41,507 nt of DNA from a virus, in the IMG/VR virus record IMGVR_UViG_3300022602_003058, positions 1-41,507 of that record. The stretch is one strand, 5' to 3'. Below, one piece after another: positions 23,120-31,316 of the stretch. Position numbers and translations under genes: made by a program. The notes beneath the pieces were generated by a model that ran no database searches, had not been told where the DNA came from, and saw nothing but the letters and a program-made list of their open reading frames with translations. Within the stretch, counting starts at the first letter, position 1, and each line of letters opens with the position of its first letter.

Positions 23120-23314
23120 ATGATTATCAATACAGAATACAATGATGCATTTCCTGAAACTCAAGAGTTTACTGACTGGGTCAATTGTATTGATTATGAA
23201 TATAATGAAGCCGATAATGTTCCAGCGTTAGTGCTTACTAACAAAGACACCGTGGTGTTGCATAAAGACAACACTCAAACCCGCGGATATTACATAGGGC
23301 TAGACCGCAGTTGA
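23120..23314 (+). CDS. Small acidic unknown protein, 64 residues
   Basis: From ATG 23120 after AAGGATA. The first half is strongly acidic and aromatic (YNDAFPETQEFTDWVNCIDYEY), the second half beta-like (PALVLTNKDTVVLH). It follows the GGCT gene by 7 bases, so the two form an operon. Acidic, DNA-mimic-like small proteins are common among phage early inhibitors, but no match is recognised. Confidence 0.65.
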   Translation: MIINTEYNDAFPETQEFTDWVNCIDYEYNEADNVPALVLTNKDTVVLHKDNTQTRGYYIGLDRS

Positions 23315-23320
23315 TCCTGG

Positions 23321-23349
23321 TTGTGCCATAAATGCCAAAATGTTATAAT
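23321..23349 (+). promoter_or_regulatory. Sigma70 promoter, repeat-family spacer
   Basis: TTGTGC (23321-23326), 17-base spacer CATAAATGCCAAAATGT, TATAAT (23344-23349). Nearly identical to the promoter at 23678-23706, including the downstream TTGTAT. Confidence 0.82.
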
Positions 23350-23378
23350 ACTTGTATAGTGAATAACAAGGAACAGCA

Positions 23379-23681
23379 ATGAGCCAGAACCATTTAGCAG
23401 ATTTATCAGTTGAAGAGTTGCAGAGCTACTTGAGTGACTTCCACAAGGACTTCTACGGTTTCCGCCCACGTGGTATCTATACACCAGCTGAATGGCAAGA
23501 CCCTGTGATCTTAACTCGTGCCATTACCCAGATTCATGATGAGATGGATCGCATGAAGGAAACAGCCGCGGGTCGTGCAGAATTACGTAGGGCAGGTTGG
23601 GTCGTTGAAGAGTCAGATTTTGATGTGTTGGAACAGGCCGAAGAGTCTGCCAATGCTGATGCAGTATACTATGGGGCTTGA
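23379..23681 (+). CDS. Unknown protein, 100 residues
   Basis: Starts after AAGGAAC, with its own promoter at 23321. It is helical: a first segment LADLSVEELQSYLSDFHKDF (about 5-24), then TPAEWQDPVILTRAITQIHDEMDRMKETAAGRAELRRAGWVV (about 41-80), and an acidic tail. The next gene's promoter overlaps the last codons. No family recognised. Position next to an AAA+ gene with a near-copy promoter suggests the two are expressed together and may work as a pair. Confidence 0.72.
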   Translation: MSQNHLADLSVEELQSYLSDFHKDFYGFRPRGIYTPAEWQDPVILTRAITQIHDEMDRMKETAAGRAELRRAGWVVEESDFDVLEQAEESANADAVYYGA

Positions 23682-23706
23682 CCCATAATTGCCAAAATGT
23701 TATAAT
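23678..23706 (+). promoter_or_regulatory. Sigma70 promoter for the AAA+ gene
   Basis: TTGACC (23678-23683), 17-base spacer CATAATTGCCAAAATGT, TATAAT (23701-23706). It overlaps the stop codon of the preceding gene. AAGGAG precedes ATG 23737. Confidence 0.85.
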
Positions 23707-23736
23707 AGTTGTATTGTTAATAAAGAAGGAGCTAGT

Positions 23737-24783
23737 ATGTCAAATGTATCTTTTATTCGTATTAAATCTGGCGCATATCGCACTACAGATGTGAGCGGTC
23801 AGGTGTTTCAATTGGTCGAGCAGTTTAAACAGACTGCCAAAGGTAACTATGTTACCGTACGAAATGGCGGTCGTTTTCCCGGCTTTCCTGAAGACATTCG
23901 TGTTAAGGTAGACGCTATGAGCGATTATGATTTTGTCAGTGAAGCTGAGTTTGTTGACGCTGGTAATACTCCGTTACAAGAAGCCGAGGCTGTAGAAACA
24001 GCTGGCGAAACTGACGACGAAGTGATTGAGCGTATTCGTCAGCGTTTTGAAATCCTAGACGAGATGACTACTGCTGCTACCAACGGCGACATCCGTGCAA
24101 TGATTGTATCAGGTCCCCCAGGAGTTGGTAAGTCCTTTGGTGTGGAACGTATTGTTGAGAAGGCCTGTTTGTTTGACATGGTTTCTGGCAAGCGTTTACG
24201 TGCCGAAGTTGTCAAAGGTTCAGCTACTGCATTGGGCCTGTATACTACACTTTACAAGTATTCAGACTCAAATTGCGTGTTAGTGTTTGACGATTGCGAC
24301 TCAATTCTTGTTGATGACGTTGCACTCAACCTGCTGAAGGGTGCTCTGGACTCTGGTAAGAAGCGTAAGATTTCATGGTTGAGTGACTCAAACATGTTGC
24401 GTCGCGAAGGCGTTCCGGATAGCTTCAACTTTAATGGTAGTGTAATCTTTATTACCAACTTAAAGTTTGATCAAATGAAAAGCCAGAAGTTGCGTGATCA
24501 CTTGGATGCCTTACAAAGTCGTTGTCACTACCTGGACTTGACACTGGATACCATGCGTGATAAGGTACTCCGTATCAAGCAGATTGCCAAGGATGGTGAG
24601 TTGTTTGCGGAATATGATTTTGAGCAAGCAGTACAGGACGAAATCATTGAGTTCTTGGAAGAGAACAAAAACCGGTTCCGCGAAATGAGCTTGCGTATGG
24701 CAATTAAGGTAGCAGACTTGCGTAAGAGCTTCCCACTCAAATGGAAGGCCATGGCTCAAGTTACTTGTATGAAAACGGCTTAA
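23737..24783 (+). CDS. AAA+ ATPase
   Basis: 348 residues from ATG 23737, chosen because it has AAGGAG at the right distance; the frame is open upstream only through the promoter. Walker A G126-PPGVGKS133, Walker B VLVFDDCDS (about 179-187), a sensor-1 Asn in VIFITNLKF (about 241-249) and a C-terminal helical lid define an AAA+ enzyme. Residues 1-100 are a separate domain. It does not read as the T4 clamp-loader large subunit gp44 to me. Comparable AAA+ genes of unknown role occur in aquatic T4-like phages. It may remodel a protein complex or load a helicase. Confidence 0.85.
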   Translation: MSNVSFIRIKSGAYRTTDVSGQVFQLVEQFKQTAKGNYVTVRNGGRFPGFPEDIRVKVDAMSDYDFVSEAEFVDAGNTPLQEAEAVETAGETDDEVIERIRQRFEILDEMTTAATNGDIRAMIVSGPPGVGKSFGVERIVEKACLFDMVSGKRLRAEVVKGSATALGLYTTLYKYSDSNCVLVFDDCDSILVDDVALNLLKGALDSGKKRKISWLSDSNMLRREGVPDSFNFNGSVIFITNLKFDQMKSQKLRDHLDALQSRCHYLDLTLDTMRDKVLRIKQIAKDGELFAEYDFEQAVQDEIIEFLEENKNRFREMSLRMAIKVADLRKSFPLKWKAMAQVTCMKTA

Positions 24784-24793
24784 GAATTTTTTG

Positions 24794-24906
24794 GGTCAGT
24801 GGAAATTGACCTAAATACACTTACCTGTAGTTCTATCTAGCTCCTGAACTACAGCCGGTTTTAAAGACCGGTTGACCCTGGATAATTTATTCGGGGTCTT
24901 TTTTTG
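24794..24906 (+). terminator. Four tandem hairpins ending in a Rho-independent terminator
   Basis: GGTCA/TGACC (24794-24798/24807-24811), CTGTAGTTC/GAACTACAG (24825-24833/24846-24854), CCGGT/ACCGG (24855-24859/24867-24871) and GACCC/GGGTC (24874-24878/24894-24898) followed by eight T residues. The last is a clear terminator for the AAA+ gene; the whole could be a stable small RNA or a regulated 3' leader. Confidence 0.75.
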
Positions 24907-24932
24907 ACTTGATATATAAACTATGTTATAAT
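24904..24932 (+). promoter_or_regulatory. Sigma70 promoter, leaderless for the HARP-like gene
   Basis: TTGACT (24904-24909), 17-base spacer, TATAAT (24927-24932). Expected +1 is 24939, the A of the next ATG. The -35 box begins within the terminator T-run. Confidence 0.82.
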
Positions 24933-24938
24933 AACATT

Positions 24939-26123
24939 ATGCCAGCCACCACATATTCTTATTCTTATGTTGAAGACTACATTGAAATTATTGCTGGGTA
25001 TCGCGATGCCAGTGGCAAAAATAAATATAGTATATTTCAACTACCTGAAAGCCTAATTAACCTGGCCAGATACGACGTCAAAGTCTTAGAAAGTTTTGCC
25101 GAACAAATCAGAAACAACGTGGGATTTACCGACCGTCAGGCCAAACTTGCCACAGACCTGGTGTTAAAATACGAACGTCAACTCAAACGCAATCAAGTAA
25201 GTATTGATCCAATAAAGACCAATGCACAATTTAAATTGCCTATTCGTACCATAGATCGTAGTACCCGTGTCTGGATTGAAACGGATAAGATCATGATCAA
25301 ATTTCCATACAGCACAGAACTAATTGATCTTATACGTACAGAAAGCAAGACCAGCCTGGGTAGCATACATTGGGATCCTGCAAAGAAATACTGGACAGCA
25401 GACTTGACCGAATACAATCTAAATTGGGTTTATGCGTTTTCCAAACAACAGGGATTTGAAATAGATCCCGAGGTGCAAGGGCTAATGGATTTGATTTATC
25501 AAGTTGAACAAGAAACTTATAGTATTCAATTGCGGTTAGGCAATCAACTATACATTACCAATGCTCCTGGATCTCTGCAAGAATATGTTGCTGATCAATT
25601 GGGCGGGTTTGATGTTGACAATCTTATTCGTCTGGTCGACCATGCTCCTATTGTTGGGTATTCAGTTGATCAGGCAATTGAACAAGCAGTAATCAGCAAT
25701 TATGGTCCAAGATTTTATAGCCTGTGTGCCAATAGAGAACTCAAGGTAGATCCAACATCAGCACACCAGGACCAAGTTAAAGAAATTGTTTCTTATGCTG
25801 CCACAACGAATCGTTGGCCCATATATGTGTATGAGCCCGATATGAGCGATAGGTTAATCATGCAGTTGATTAGGCATTTTGATTCAGACCAAATTGTTAA
25901 CCTAGATCAAAAAGAATCAGTCACAGAATCGACTAAATTAGTGTATGCACGTAAAATACCCAAGACACCCGTAGACTCTATTCCATTGCTGATCAGCTCA
26001 GCCGGTATGTTGTTCGGCGGCGATCGACAGGTTTGGTTACAAACAGCCGAAAAGGTTGTGTATTTTACCAAAGACGTATATAATAAATCAAAAAAAGGAC
26101 TTGATATTTGCAAGCTCGACTAA
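24939..26123 (+). CDS. HARP-domain-like protein coupled to UvsW
   Basis: 394 residues from ATG 24939, which coincides with the predicted transcription start. Residues about 118-176 (KIMIKFPYSTELIDLIR..IHWDPAKKYWTADLTEYN) read like a HARP domain: a beta-strand, an ELI helix, then W/Y-DP-x-K-x-W and a Y-alpha segment. In SMARCAL1-type annealing helicases this domain binds fork DNA and enables rewinding. The N-terminal 100 residues include a TDRQAKLATDLVLKYERQLKR helix. Its 3' end overlaps the UvsW-type helicase gene by 16 bases, so the two proteins are probably made together. The assignment rests on pattern, not a search. Confidence 0.6.
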   Translation: MPATTYSYSYVEDYIEIIAGYRDASGKNKYSIFQLPESLINLARYDVKVLESFAEQIRNNVGFTDRQAKLATDLVLKYERQLKRNQVSIDPIKTNAQFKLPIRTIDRSTRVWIETDKIMIKFPYSTELIDLIRTESKTSLGSIHWDPAKKYWTADLTEYNLNWVYAFSKQQGFEIDPEVQGLMDLIYQVEQETYSIQLRLGNQLYITNAPGSLQEYVADQLGGFDVDNLIRLVDHAPIVGYSVDQAIEQAVISNYGPRFYSLCANRELKVDPTSAHQDQVKEIVSYAATTNRWPIYVYEPDMSDRLIMQLIRHFDSDQIVNLDQKESVTESTKLVYARKIPKTPVDSIPLLISSAGMLFGGDRQVWLQTAEKVVYFTKDVYNKSKKGLDICKLD

Positions 26124-27595
26124 TAATTAAAGACGAAGTAAATGTAAAGATCGAAGGCTTGGATCTTAGTGATCGCACAGCCTTGGTCAAAAAGTTCAAA
26201 TACGAAATTCCTGGAGCACGTTACCAACCCTCAGTACGCTTGGGACGTTGGGACGGCAAGGTAGCTTTCTTTCAGTTAGGCGGATCAAGTTACATCAATC
26301 TCCTGCCAGAAATTATTGCATACCTAGAAAGCAAAGGCTACGATATTGACATTGAAGACCTGCGCGACTACTCAACCACGTTTGCATTTGAAGAATTTAC
26401 AGAAGATACATTCAGCCACATTGTATGGCCTGCGGGTCATCCACAGGCTGGACAACCCATTCGGTTCCGCGATTATCAAGTTGAAATCATCAACAACTTC
26501 CTGACCAATCCGCAGAGCATACAAGAAATTGCCACCGGAGCAGGCAAGACCATCATGACTGCTGCACTCAGTAAAAGCGTAGAGCCATATGGTCGATCAA
26601 TTGTAATTGTACCCAACAAGAGTCTAGTAACACAAACAGAAGCAGACTATATTAACCTGGGGCTTGATGTGGGTGTTTACTTTGGCGATCGTAAAGAATG
26701 GGGTAAAACACATACTATCTGTACCTGGCAAAGCCTAAATGTCTTGCTGAAGAATACGCAGGCCGGTATTGGCGATGTAACTATACAGGACTTTATTGAA
26801 GATGTTGTCTTGGTCATGGTTGACGAAGTACACATGGCCAAAGCCGATGCCTTGAAGACCTTGCTCACAGGTGTATTTGCACGTGTGCCCCTACGCTGGG
26901 GACTCACAGGAACTATTCCCAAAGAAGATTATGAACGTGTGAGCCTGTTGTGTAGTCTAGGATCAGTAGTGGGCAAACTAAGTGCGTCAGAGTTACAGGA
27001 AGCTGGACACCTGGCCAACTGCCATGTGAACATAGTGCAATTGGTAGATCACGTTGAGTACCGAGATTATCAAAGCGAGCTTAAATACTTGGTAACCACT
27101 ACAGAGCGTATTGCCTATCTAGCACGTTTAATTGAAACAATCAAAGAGTCAGGCAATACACTCATCCTAGTAGATCGTATCGAAACAGGTAAACTGCTAC
27201 AGGCAGAACTGAGTACTCTGTTTAGTCTACTCAAGGAAGGCAAACCAGACGTGGCCTTTGTTAGTGGTGCAACCAAAGCCGGAGATAGGAAAGAAGAATA
27301 TGATGACGTTGCGACAAGTACTAACAAGATTATTATTGCTACTTATGGTGTCGCCGCTGTTGGTATTAATATTCCTAGGATTTTTAATCTTGTGCTGGTC
27401 GAACCGGGTAAATCCTTTGTCCGTGTTATCCAATCAATCGGCCGGGGTATACGCAAGGCGGAGGACAAAGACTTCGTACAAATCTGGGATATTACAAGCA
27501 CCTGCAAATTCGCAAAAAGACACCTGACCAAACGCAAGCAGTTCTATAAGGAAGCCAACTACCCATTCAGTATAGAAAAGGCCACGTGGCAATGA
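26108..27595 (+). CDS. uvsW: UvsW-type superfamily 2 helicase
   Basis: 495 residues (T4 UvsW is about 500). The N-terminal domain (about 1-95) with LGRWDGKVAFF matches the UvsW head. Walker A ATGAGKT is at 142-148, DEVH (motif II) at about 239, the GLTGT motif III at about 266 and QSIGRGIRK (motif VI) near 449. UvsW unwinds R-loops and branch-migrates forks, switching replication from origins to recombination. The best start is TTG 26108, since it places the conserved head at the N-terminus and no ATG is near. It overlaps the HARP-like gene, and shares ATGA with the next gene. Confidence 0.92.
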   Translation: MQARLIIKDEVNVKIEGLDLSDRTALVKKFKYEIPGARYQPSVRLGRWDGKVAFFQLGGSSYINLLPEIIAYLESKGYDIDIEDLRDYSTTFAFEEFTEDTFSHIVWPAGHPQAGQPIRFRDYQVEIINNFLTNPQSIQEIATGAGKTIMTAALSKSVEPYGRSIVIVPNKSLVTQTEADYINLGLDVGVYFGDRKEWGKTHTICTWQSLNVLLKNTQAGIGDVTIQDFIEDVVLVMVDEVHMAKADALKTLLTGVFARVPLRWGLTGTIPKEDYERVSLLCSLGSVVGKLSASELQEAGHLANCHVNIVQLVDHVEYRDYQSELKYLVTTTERIAYLARLIETIKESGNTLILVDRIETGKLLQAELSTLFSLLKEGKPDVAFVSGATKAGDRKEEYDDVATSTNKIIIATYGVAAVGINIPRIFNLVLVEPGKSFVRVIQSIGRGIRKAEDKDFVQIWDITSTCKFAKRHLTKRKQFYKEANYPFSIEKATWQ

Positions 27596-28245
27596 AGATA
27601 GTGGTCTGCGGTGATAGTTACATGACCCAGGATACACGTTGCCCTGGTGGGCATTTCAGCGAAATGTTGGCACCACACGAAGTTGTAAATCTAGCACGTG
27701 GTGGAATCAGTAATACAGGCATTTGCTTTCAGCTTGAACAAGCGGCCAAGTTGGCACCACATGTGGTCATAGTGGGCACAACAGATAGTTCCAGAATGGA
27801 AGTTCCTACGGGTAATGGCAAATTCAATCCCAGACTTGGGCTAAAGAACATTGCATACAGTCATAAGATCAGTGGCAGTTACGGCACCGAATATGCGGGC
27901 ACTGAATCAGCACCAATTGCATCCGATACCCTGTCTACACTCAGCGGAGTAGCCGGTAGTAACTATGCCCTGACTGACAACATAAAGCATGCAGTCAAAG
28001 AATACCTGGCATATTTGCATGTGCCTGAACTTAAATCTGTTACCGATTCCTGGATGATCAATTACTGGATCATGATATTGCAACAGGCAGGAGTGCAGGT
28101 TATGCAGGCAAGAGAAATCATGCCAGAAATATATTCTTACGCAGGACCCACAGAAGGTACAGACTCGGTACCCTGGGTATTTCACACAGATCGTGCAACA
28201 CAGATTGCAGTACGACAAGGACTCAAAGAAAATTTTGGCATATGA
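27592..28245 (+). CDS. SGNH-hydrolase-like protein, copy 1
   Basis: 217 residues from ATG 27592, overlapping the uvsW stop by ATGA. The start KIVVCGDSYM (2-11) is block I with the nucleophile Ser9, and VNLARGGISNTGI (about 31-43) and VIVGTTDSSRME (about 58-69) fill the places of blocks II and III. The His block is not obvious. SGNH enzymes deacylate lipids, sugars or peptidoglycan. There are two relatives nearby (28242 and 31777). Their insertion between replication genes is unexpected. A capsule- or O-acetyl esterase role is possible. Confidence 0.72.
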   Translation: MKIVVCGDSYMTQDTRCPGGHFSEMLAPHEVVNLARGGISNTGICFQLEQAAKLAPHVVIVGTTDSSRMEVPTGNGKFNPRLGLKNIAYSHKISGSYGTEYAGTESAPIASDTLSTLSGVAGSNYALTDNIKHAVKEYLAYLHVPELKSVTDSWMINYWIMILQQAGVQVMQAREIMPEIYSYAGPTEGTDSVPWVFHTDRATQIAVRQGLKENFGI

Positions 28246-29051
28246 AAAAACTAATAGTATGTGGTTGTAGCTTTAGTGCAGACAGCTTAGAACCCGGGCT
28301 GACAGGAACCGGCTACGGGCATCAAACAGCTCGGCGCCTGGGGTGGGACGTGGAAATCCTAGCACGTCAAGGATGCTCCAACGGTGGCATACGTGTGCAG
28401 ATAGACGAAGTGTTACGCCAGCGCCCAGACTTTGCTATCATTGCTCCTACATTTCACGACCGTATGGAAATACCTGCTAGAGCTGCACCTTACGATTGGA
28501 ATCAAAACAAAGAAAAGGGATGGAACCCATTCCTGCAAAAGTGGCTACAGGACCGCACACACCTGAATGGCTATGATCCTACAGCCGGTATTGACAATGT
28601 AAACTATGGTACAAATCCTTATCGTATGATCTGCGAAACCATTTTTAGTCTAGCAGAGAACTATGATCATCCTTATCGGTCAGCCAAGATCAACGCAGAT
28701 ACGCAGGCGGCAGTACGCCAGTACATCAATCACATGTATGATTCAAACTGGAAACTGCAACAGGACCAGTGGATTATACGTGACGGCATCATGCAACTAT
28801 ACTACAGCGGTATTCCGTTCCTGCTGATAGCCTGCAATATCTGGACCAGTGATACCGTACGAGATCAAATACCCCAAGTGGTACCTGATCGCTACATGAC
28901 TCTAGACTACACGCACACTCCGGCTTATGCTGTAAATGAATGGCCATTTGCAGGCAAGGATCCTGGGTACCACGGCGATCCTCGCAGTCAAGAATATCTA
29001 GCAGACGTGTACTATAAAATTATTACTGAACAATTCGGAATCAACCCATGA
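28242..29051 (+). CDS. SGNH-hydrolase-like protein, copy 2
   Basis: 269 residues, start shared with the previous stop (ATGA). KKLIVCGCSFS (2-12) is block I with GDS changed to GCS (Ser10 kept), followed by ILARQGCSNGGIR (about 39-51) and IIAPTFHDRMEIPA (about 67-80). It is a diverged paralogue of copy 1, with the same R-MEIP/VP motif after block III. The additional 50 residues lie in the middle. The C-terminal DYTHTPAYAVNEWPFAGKDPGYHGDPRSQE carries candidate catalytic His residues. It overlaps the PRMT-like gene by 4 bases. Confidence 0.7.
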   Translation: MKKLIVCGCSFSADSLEPGLTGTGYGHQTARRLGWDVEILARQGCSNGGIRVQIDEVLRQRPDFAIIAPTFHDRMEIPARAAPYDWNQNKEKGWNPFLQKWLQDRTHLNGYDPTAGIDNVNYGTNPYRMICETIFSLAENYDHPYRSAKINADTQAAVRQYINHMYDSNWKLQQDQWIIRDGIMQLYYSGIPFLLIACNIWTSDTVRDQIPQVVPDRYMTLDYTHTPAYAVNEWPFAGKDPGYHGDPRSQEYLADVYYKIITEQFGINP

Positions 29052-29989
29052 CCGACACTACCGTAACCAACTCTGAATCAGAATTTGACTGGTTCAAACA
29101 CAACGGCATATACATGCCCATGATCAACGATACCTATCGCAACATACGCTACAAGCAGGCCATTGAGCAGGCAGTACCCGGCAAAGTGGTATGTGATATT
29201 GGTACTGGCACAGGACTGCTCAGTATCTTGGCTGCCAAGGCCGGCGCCGAACATGTCTACAGCGTAGAAATGGATCCAGGTCGTGCTCATTTTGCCAAGG
29301 ACATGATACAACAGGTTGGACTAAGTGATAAAATTACCGTTATCAATGACAACTTCTACAACACCGACATTGCCGCAGATGTTTACATCAGCGAAACTAT
29401 AGGCAGTCAATTGTTTAACGAATACATTATAGATATCAGTGCTCATGCCCTACGACATGGTGGTATCTTTTTACCTGGCAGTTTTGATCTCTGGTTGGAG
29501 CTGTATGATGATCATCCTATTTTTCCCTTGGTAACCAACTCCAGTCAGGCCTTTGAATTCCAGCCTGACATAGAAATAGATCCAGTATTTGAAACTGCGG
29601 TTAATCAAGCCTTTCAACAGAAACACCCACTGGACAATACCCTGTACCAGGCACAGGTAATCAATGGCCTGTTTACCATGTTGCCACGCTTTACTGATCT
29701 ACGCCTAAACAAGGTCTACGAAACAGAACCTGTACGCATTGATCTAAGCCAACCCATTGATCAAAACAACATAAGATTGACTATTCCTGCAGACAAAATT
29801 ACCGATGATAACACCAAAGTGGTTGTAATGTTTTGGACTGCTAACATGTTTGGTGATGTCAAGATGCCAGTTAAAGAAACCTGGTGGGGCAATCCTATCA
29901 AAACAATTTTACCGCATGTTAGACAGGCTGGCAGTGACATATCCATGTGGTATGATCCGGCAATCTGCAACTGGAGACTCAGTTACTGA
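29048..29989 (+). CDS. Protein arginine methyltransferase-like (PRMT)
   Basis: 313 residues. The SAM loop is CDIGTGTGLLSILAAKAGA (49-67), followed by YSVEMDP. The PRMT-defining double-E loop is seen as E116-TIGSQLFN-E125, with Glu-to-Glu spacing of 9 and the G and LF positions exactly as in PRMT1 (E-x-x-G-x-x-LF-x-E). Near the C-terminus KETWWGNPIKTIL takes the place of the THW loop. The N-terminal FDWFKHNGIYMPMINDTYRNIRYKQAI also resembles the PRMT start. The family methylates protein arginines and is mainly eukaryotic. Start shared with the previous stop. A virion or host protein is a plausible target. Confidence 0.8.
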   Translation: MTDTTVTNSESEFDWFKHNGIYMPMINDTYRNIRYKQAIEQAVPGKVVCDIGTGTGLLSILAAKAGAEHVYSVEMDPGRAHFAKDMIQQVGLSDKITVINDNFYNTDIAADVYISETIGSQLFNEYIIDISAHALRHGGIFLPGSFDLWLELYDDHPIFPLVTNSSQAFEFQPDIEIDPVFETAVNQAFQQKHPLDNTLYQAQVINGLFTMLPRFTDLRLNKVYETEPVRIDLSQPIDQNNIRLTIPADKITDDNTKVVVMFWTANMFGDVKMPVKETWWGNPIKTILPHVRQAGSDISMWYDPAICNWRLSY

Positions 29990-30528
29990 TGCAGGCAGTG
30001 GCACTTGTAGCTCATCCTGACGATTGTGTTATTTTTGCGTGGCCCTTTATTGAAGCCCATCCAGAATTTTCTTGGACCATTGTTTATCTAACTTATCGGG
30101 CTACAGATCCTAGGGGTAGTGAAATGCAAGCCTATTGGAACCGACGCAATATACCTACCGTATTTTTGGGCTACCATGATACTTGGCTAGACATGATCAG
30201 GAACAAGATCAGCTTTGACGAAGACCGGGCCGAACAGGATCTAATAGCGGTGGGCAATGCCAGCGATCTAATCCTAACACACAATGCCGACGGAGACTAT
30301 GGACACATACACCATAAATTTGTTTCGTCCGCGGCCAAAAAAATGGTGCCACCTAAGGTTTACTTTGCCAGCACATTCAACTATAATACACAATATGCAG
30401 TTCAGACTCCTGTGGAGCCAACTGAACTGCCGTTACACAGATCGGTAATAGAAGAATTTCACAACAGAAATACCGGGCTCTATATAGTAACACCGGAAGC
30501 GGATACTTTAATAAAGAAAAATAAATGA
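29989..30528 (+). CDS. PIG-L/LmbE-family deacetylase
   Basis: 179 residues. The zinc-binding AHPDD is at 8-12 and the second metal motif G-H106-IHH109 is in place; the DLILTHNADGDYGH stretch is typical. The family removes N-acetyl groups from GlcNAc-containing lipids, mycothiol precursors or antibiotics. It starts one base before the previous stop codon is complete and overlaps the next gene by 4 bases, so it belongs to the SGNH-PRMT operon. Deacetylation plus esterase activity in one operon suggests processing of an acetylated surface glycan. Confidence 0.88.
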   Translation: MQAVALVAHPDDCVIFAWPFIEAHPEFSWTIVYLTYRATDPRGSEMQAYWNRRNIPTVFLGYHDTWLDMIRNKISFDEDRAEQDLIAVGNASDLILTHNADGDYGHIHHKFVSSAAKKMVPPKVYFASTFNYNTQYAVQTPVEPTELPLHRSVIEEFHNRNTGLYIVTPEADTLIKKNK

Positions 30529-31025
30529 GAATATTAACCTTAGACAACACAGCATATCCAATGGATCAGATTCCTGACGAAATCGACGAAGTTCGTTTTT
30601 GTGTATTGGATAACAGCGACCCTAAAGATCCTGATTATTTTTATATCCCTTTAATCTTCTTGGAATCGTTCAACAGCCCGGCCCTGGTCTTACGCATTGG
30701 TGATAACACTATTCGTATGCCGGTAGATTGGCAGATCTTGATCGGCGAGCCCGACTTTGGCGACCTAGAAGTAGTGCCACTAACATCAATCAACGACCGT
30801 GGTTTCAATGTGTTTACATTCAATCCGCTAACCAGTTACATGCCTGAATTCCATCCTGTGGAAATTGTGGACATTTATCAAGACGTCAAATGGTATTTTC
30901 CAAAACTCAAGCCTGGACAGATGCTGGCCATTCCTTTGACTGAGGGCGAGAAACCCATGTGTGCTTTCTTTATCAAGGATATCAGCCGCCAAAGCGAAGT
31001 GGTAGACTACGGCAAGGTATGGTAA
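30525..31025 (+). CDS. Unknown protein, 166 residues
   Basis: No family recognised. It is an acidic alpha/beta protein rich in aromatic residues: an N-terminal IDEVRFCVLDNSDPKDPDYFYIP (about 19-41), a central beta-rich region, and a C-terminal LKPGQMLAIPLTEGEKPMCAFFIKD (about 128-152). No signal peptide or membrane segment. It overlaps the deacetylase gene by 4 bases and abuts the next ATG with no gap, so it is a co-translated operon member placed between the modification genes and the replication gene at 31313. Confidence 0.72.
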   Translation: MRILTLDNTAYPMDQIPDEIDEVRFCVLDNSDPKDPDYFYIPLIFLESFNSPALVLRIGDNTIRMPVDWQILIGEPDFGDLEVVPLTSINDRGFNVFTFNPLTSYMPEFHPVEIVDIYQDVKWYFPKLKPGQMLAIPLTEGEKPMCAFFIKDISRQSEVVDYGKVW

Positions 31026-31316
31026 ATGACAACATACAAAGCCGATCAGATTACTTCTTATGATGTATATGAATCGCCAGATGGTGGACGTACAATATAT
31101 GTACGTAAAAACGGACAAGTCAAACGATCATTCCACAGCATTGACCCTACGCTAGAAGCAGAGATAGAAAGGGAGCGGAAACGTAATGAATGGATGGACA
31201 TATTCGATACTGCCGAGTGTACACCTGCTTTACAAGAAGCCATAGATCGTGTTATAGTGTTATACGAACTAAGCAAAGATGATAAAACATTACCTCCAGA
31301 TTGGCATCCAGTGTGA
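31026..31316 (+). CDS. Unknown protein, 96 residues
   Basis: No family recognised. The N-terminal YDVYESPDGGRTIYVRKNGQVKRSF (about 12-36) is a beta-hairpin with a conserved-looking DGG turn, and the remainder is helical and charged (EAEIERERKRNEWMDIFDTAEC). It abuts the preceding stop codon. The clamp-loader-like gene begins at GTGA over its stop codon. A short replication accessory role is possible. Confidence 0.7.
   Translation: MTTYKADQITSYDVYESPDGGRTIYVRKNGQVKRSFHSIDPTLEAEIERERKRNEWMDIFDTAECTPALQEAIDRVIVLYELSKDDKTLPPDWHPV

Noticed and set aside
23737-24783. T4 clamp-loader large subunit gp44
   Set aside because: It is an AAA+ protein near replication genes, but the N-terminal 100-residue domain and the motifs after Walker B do not fit gp44, and it is not next to the gp62-like gene.
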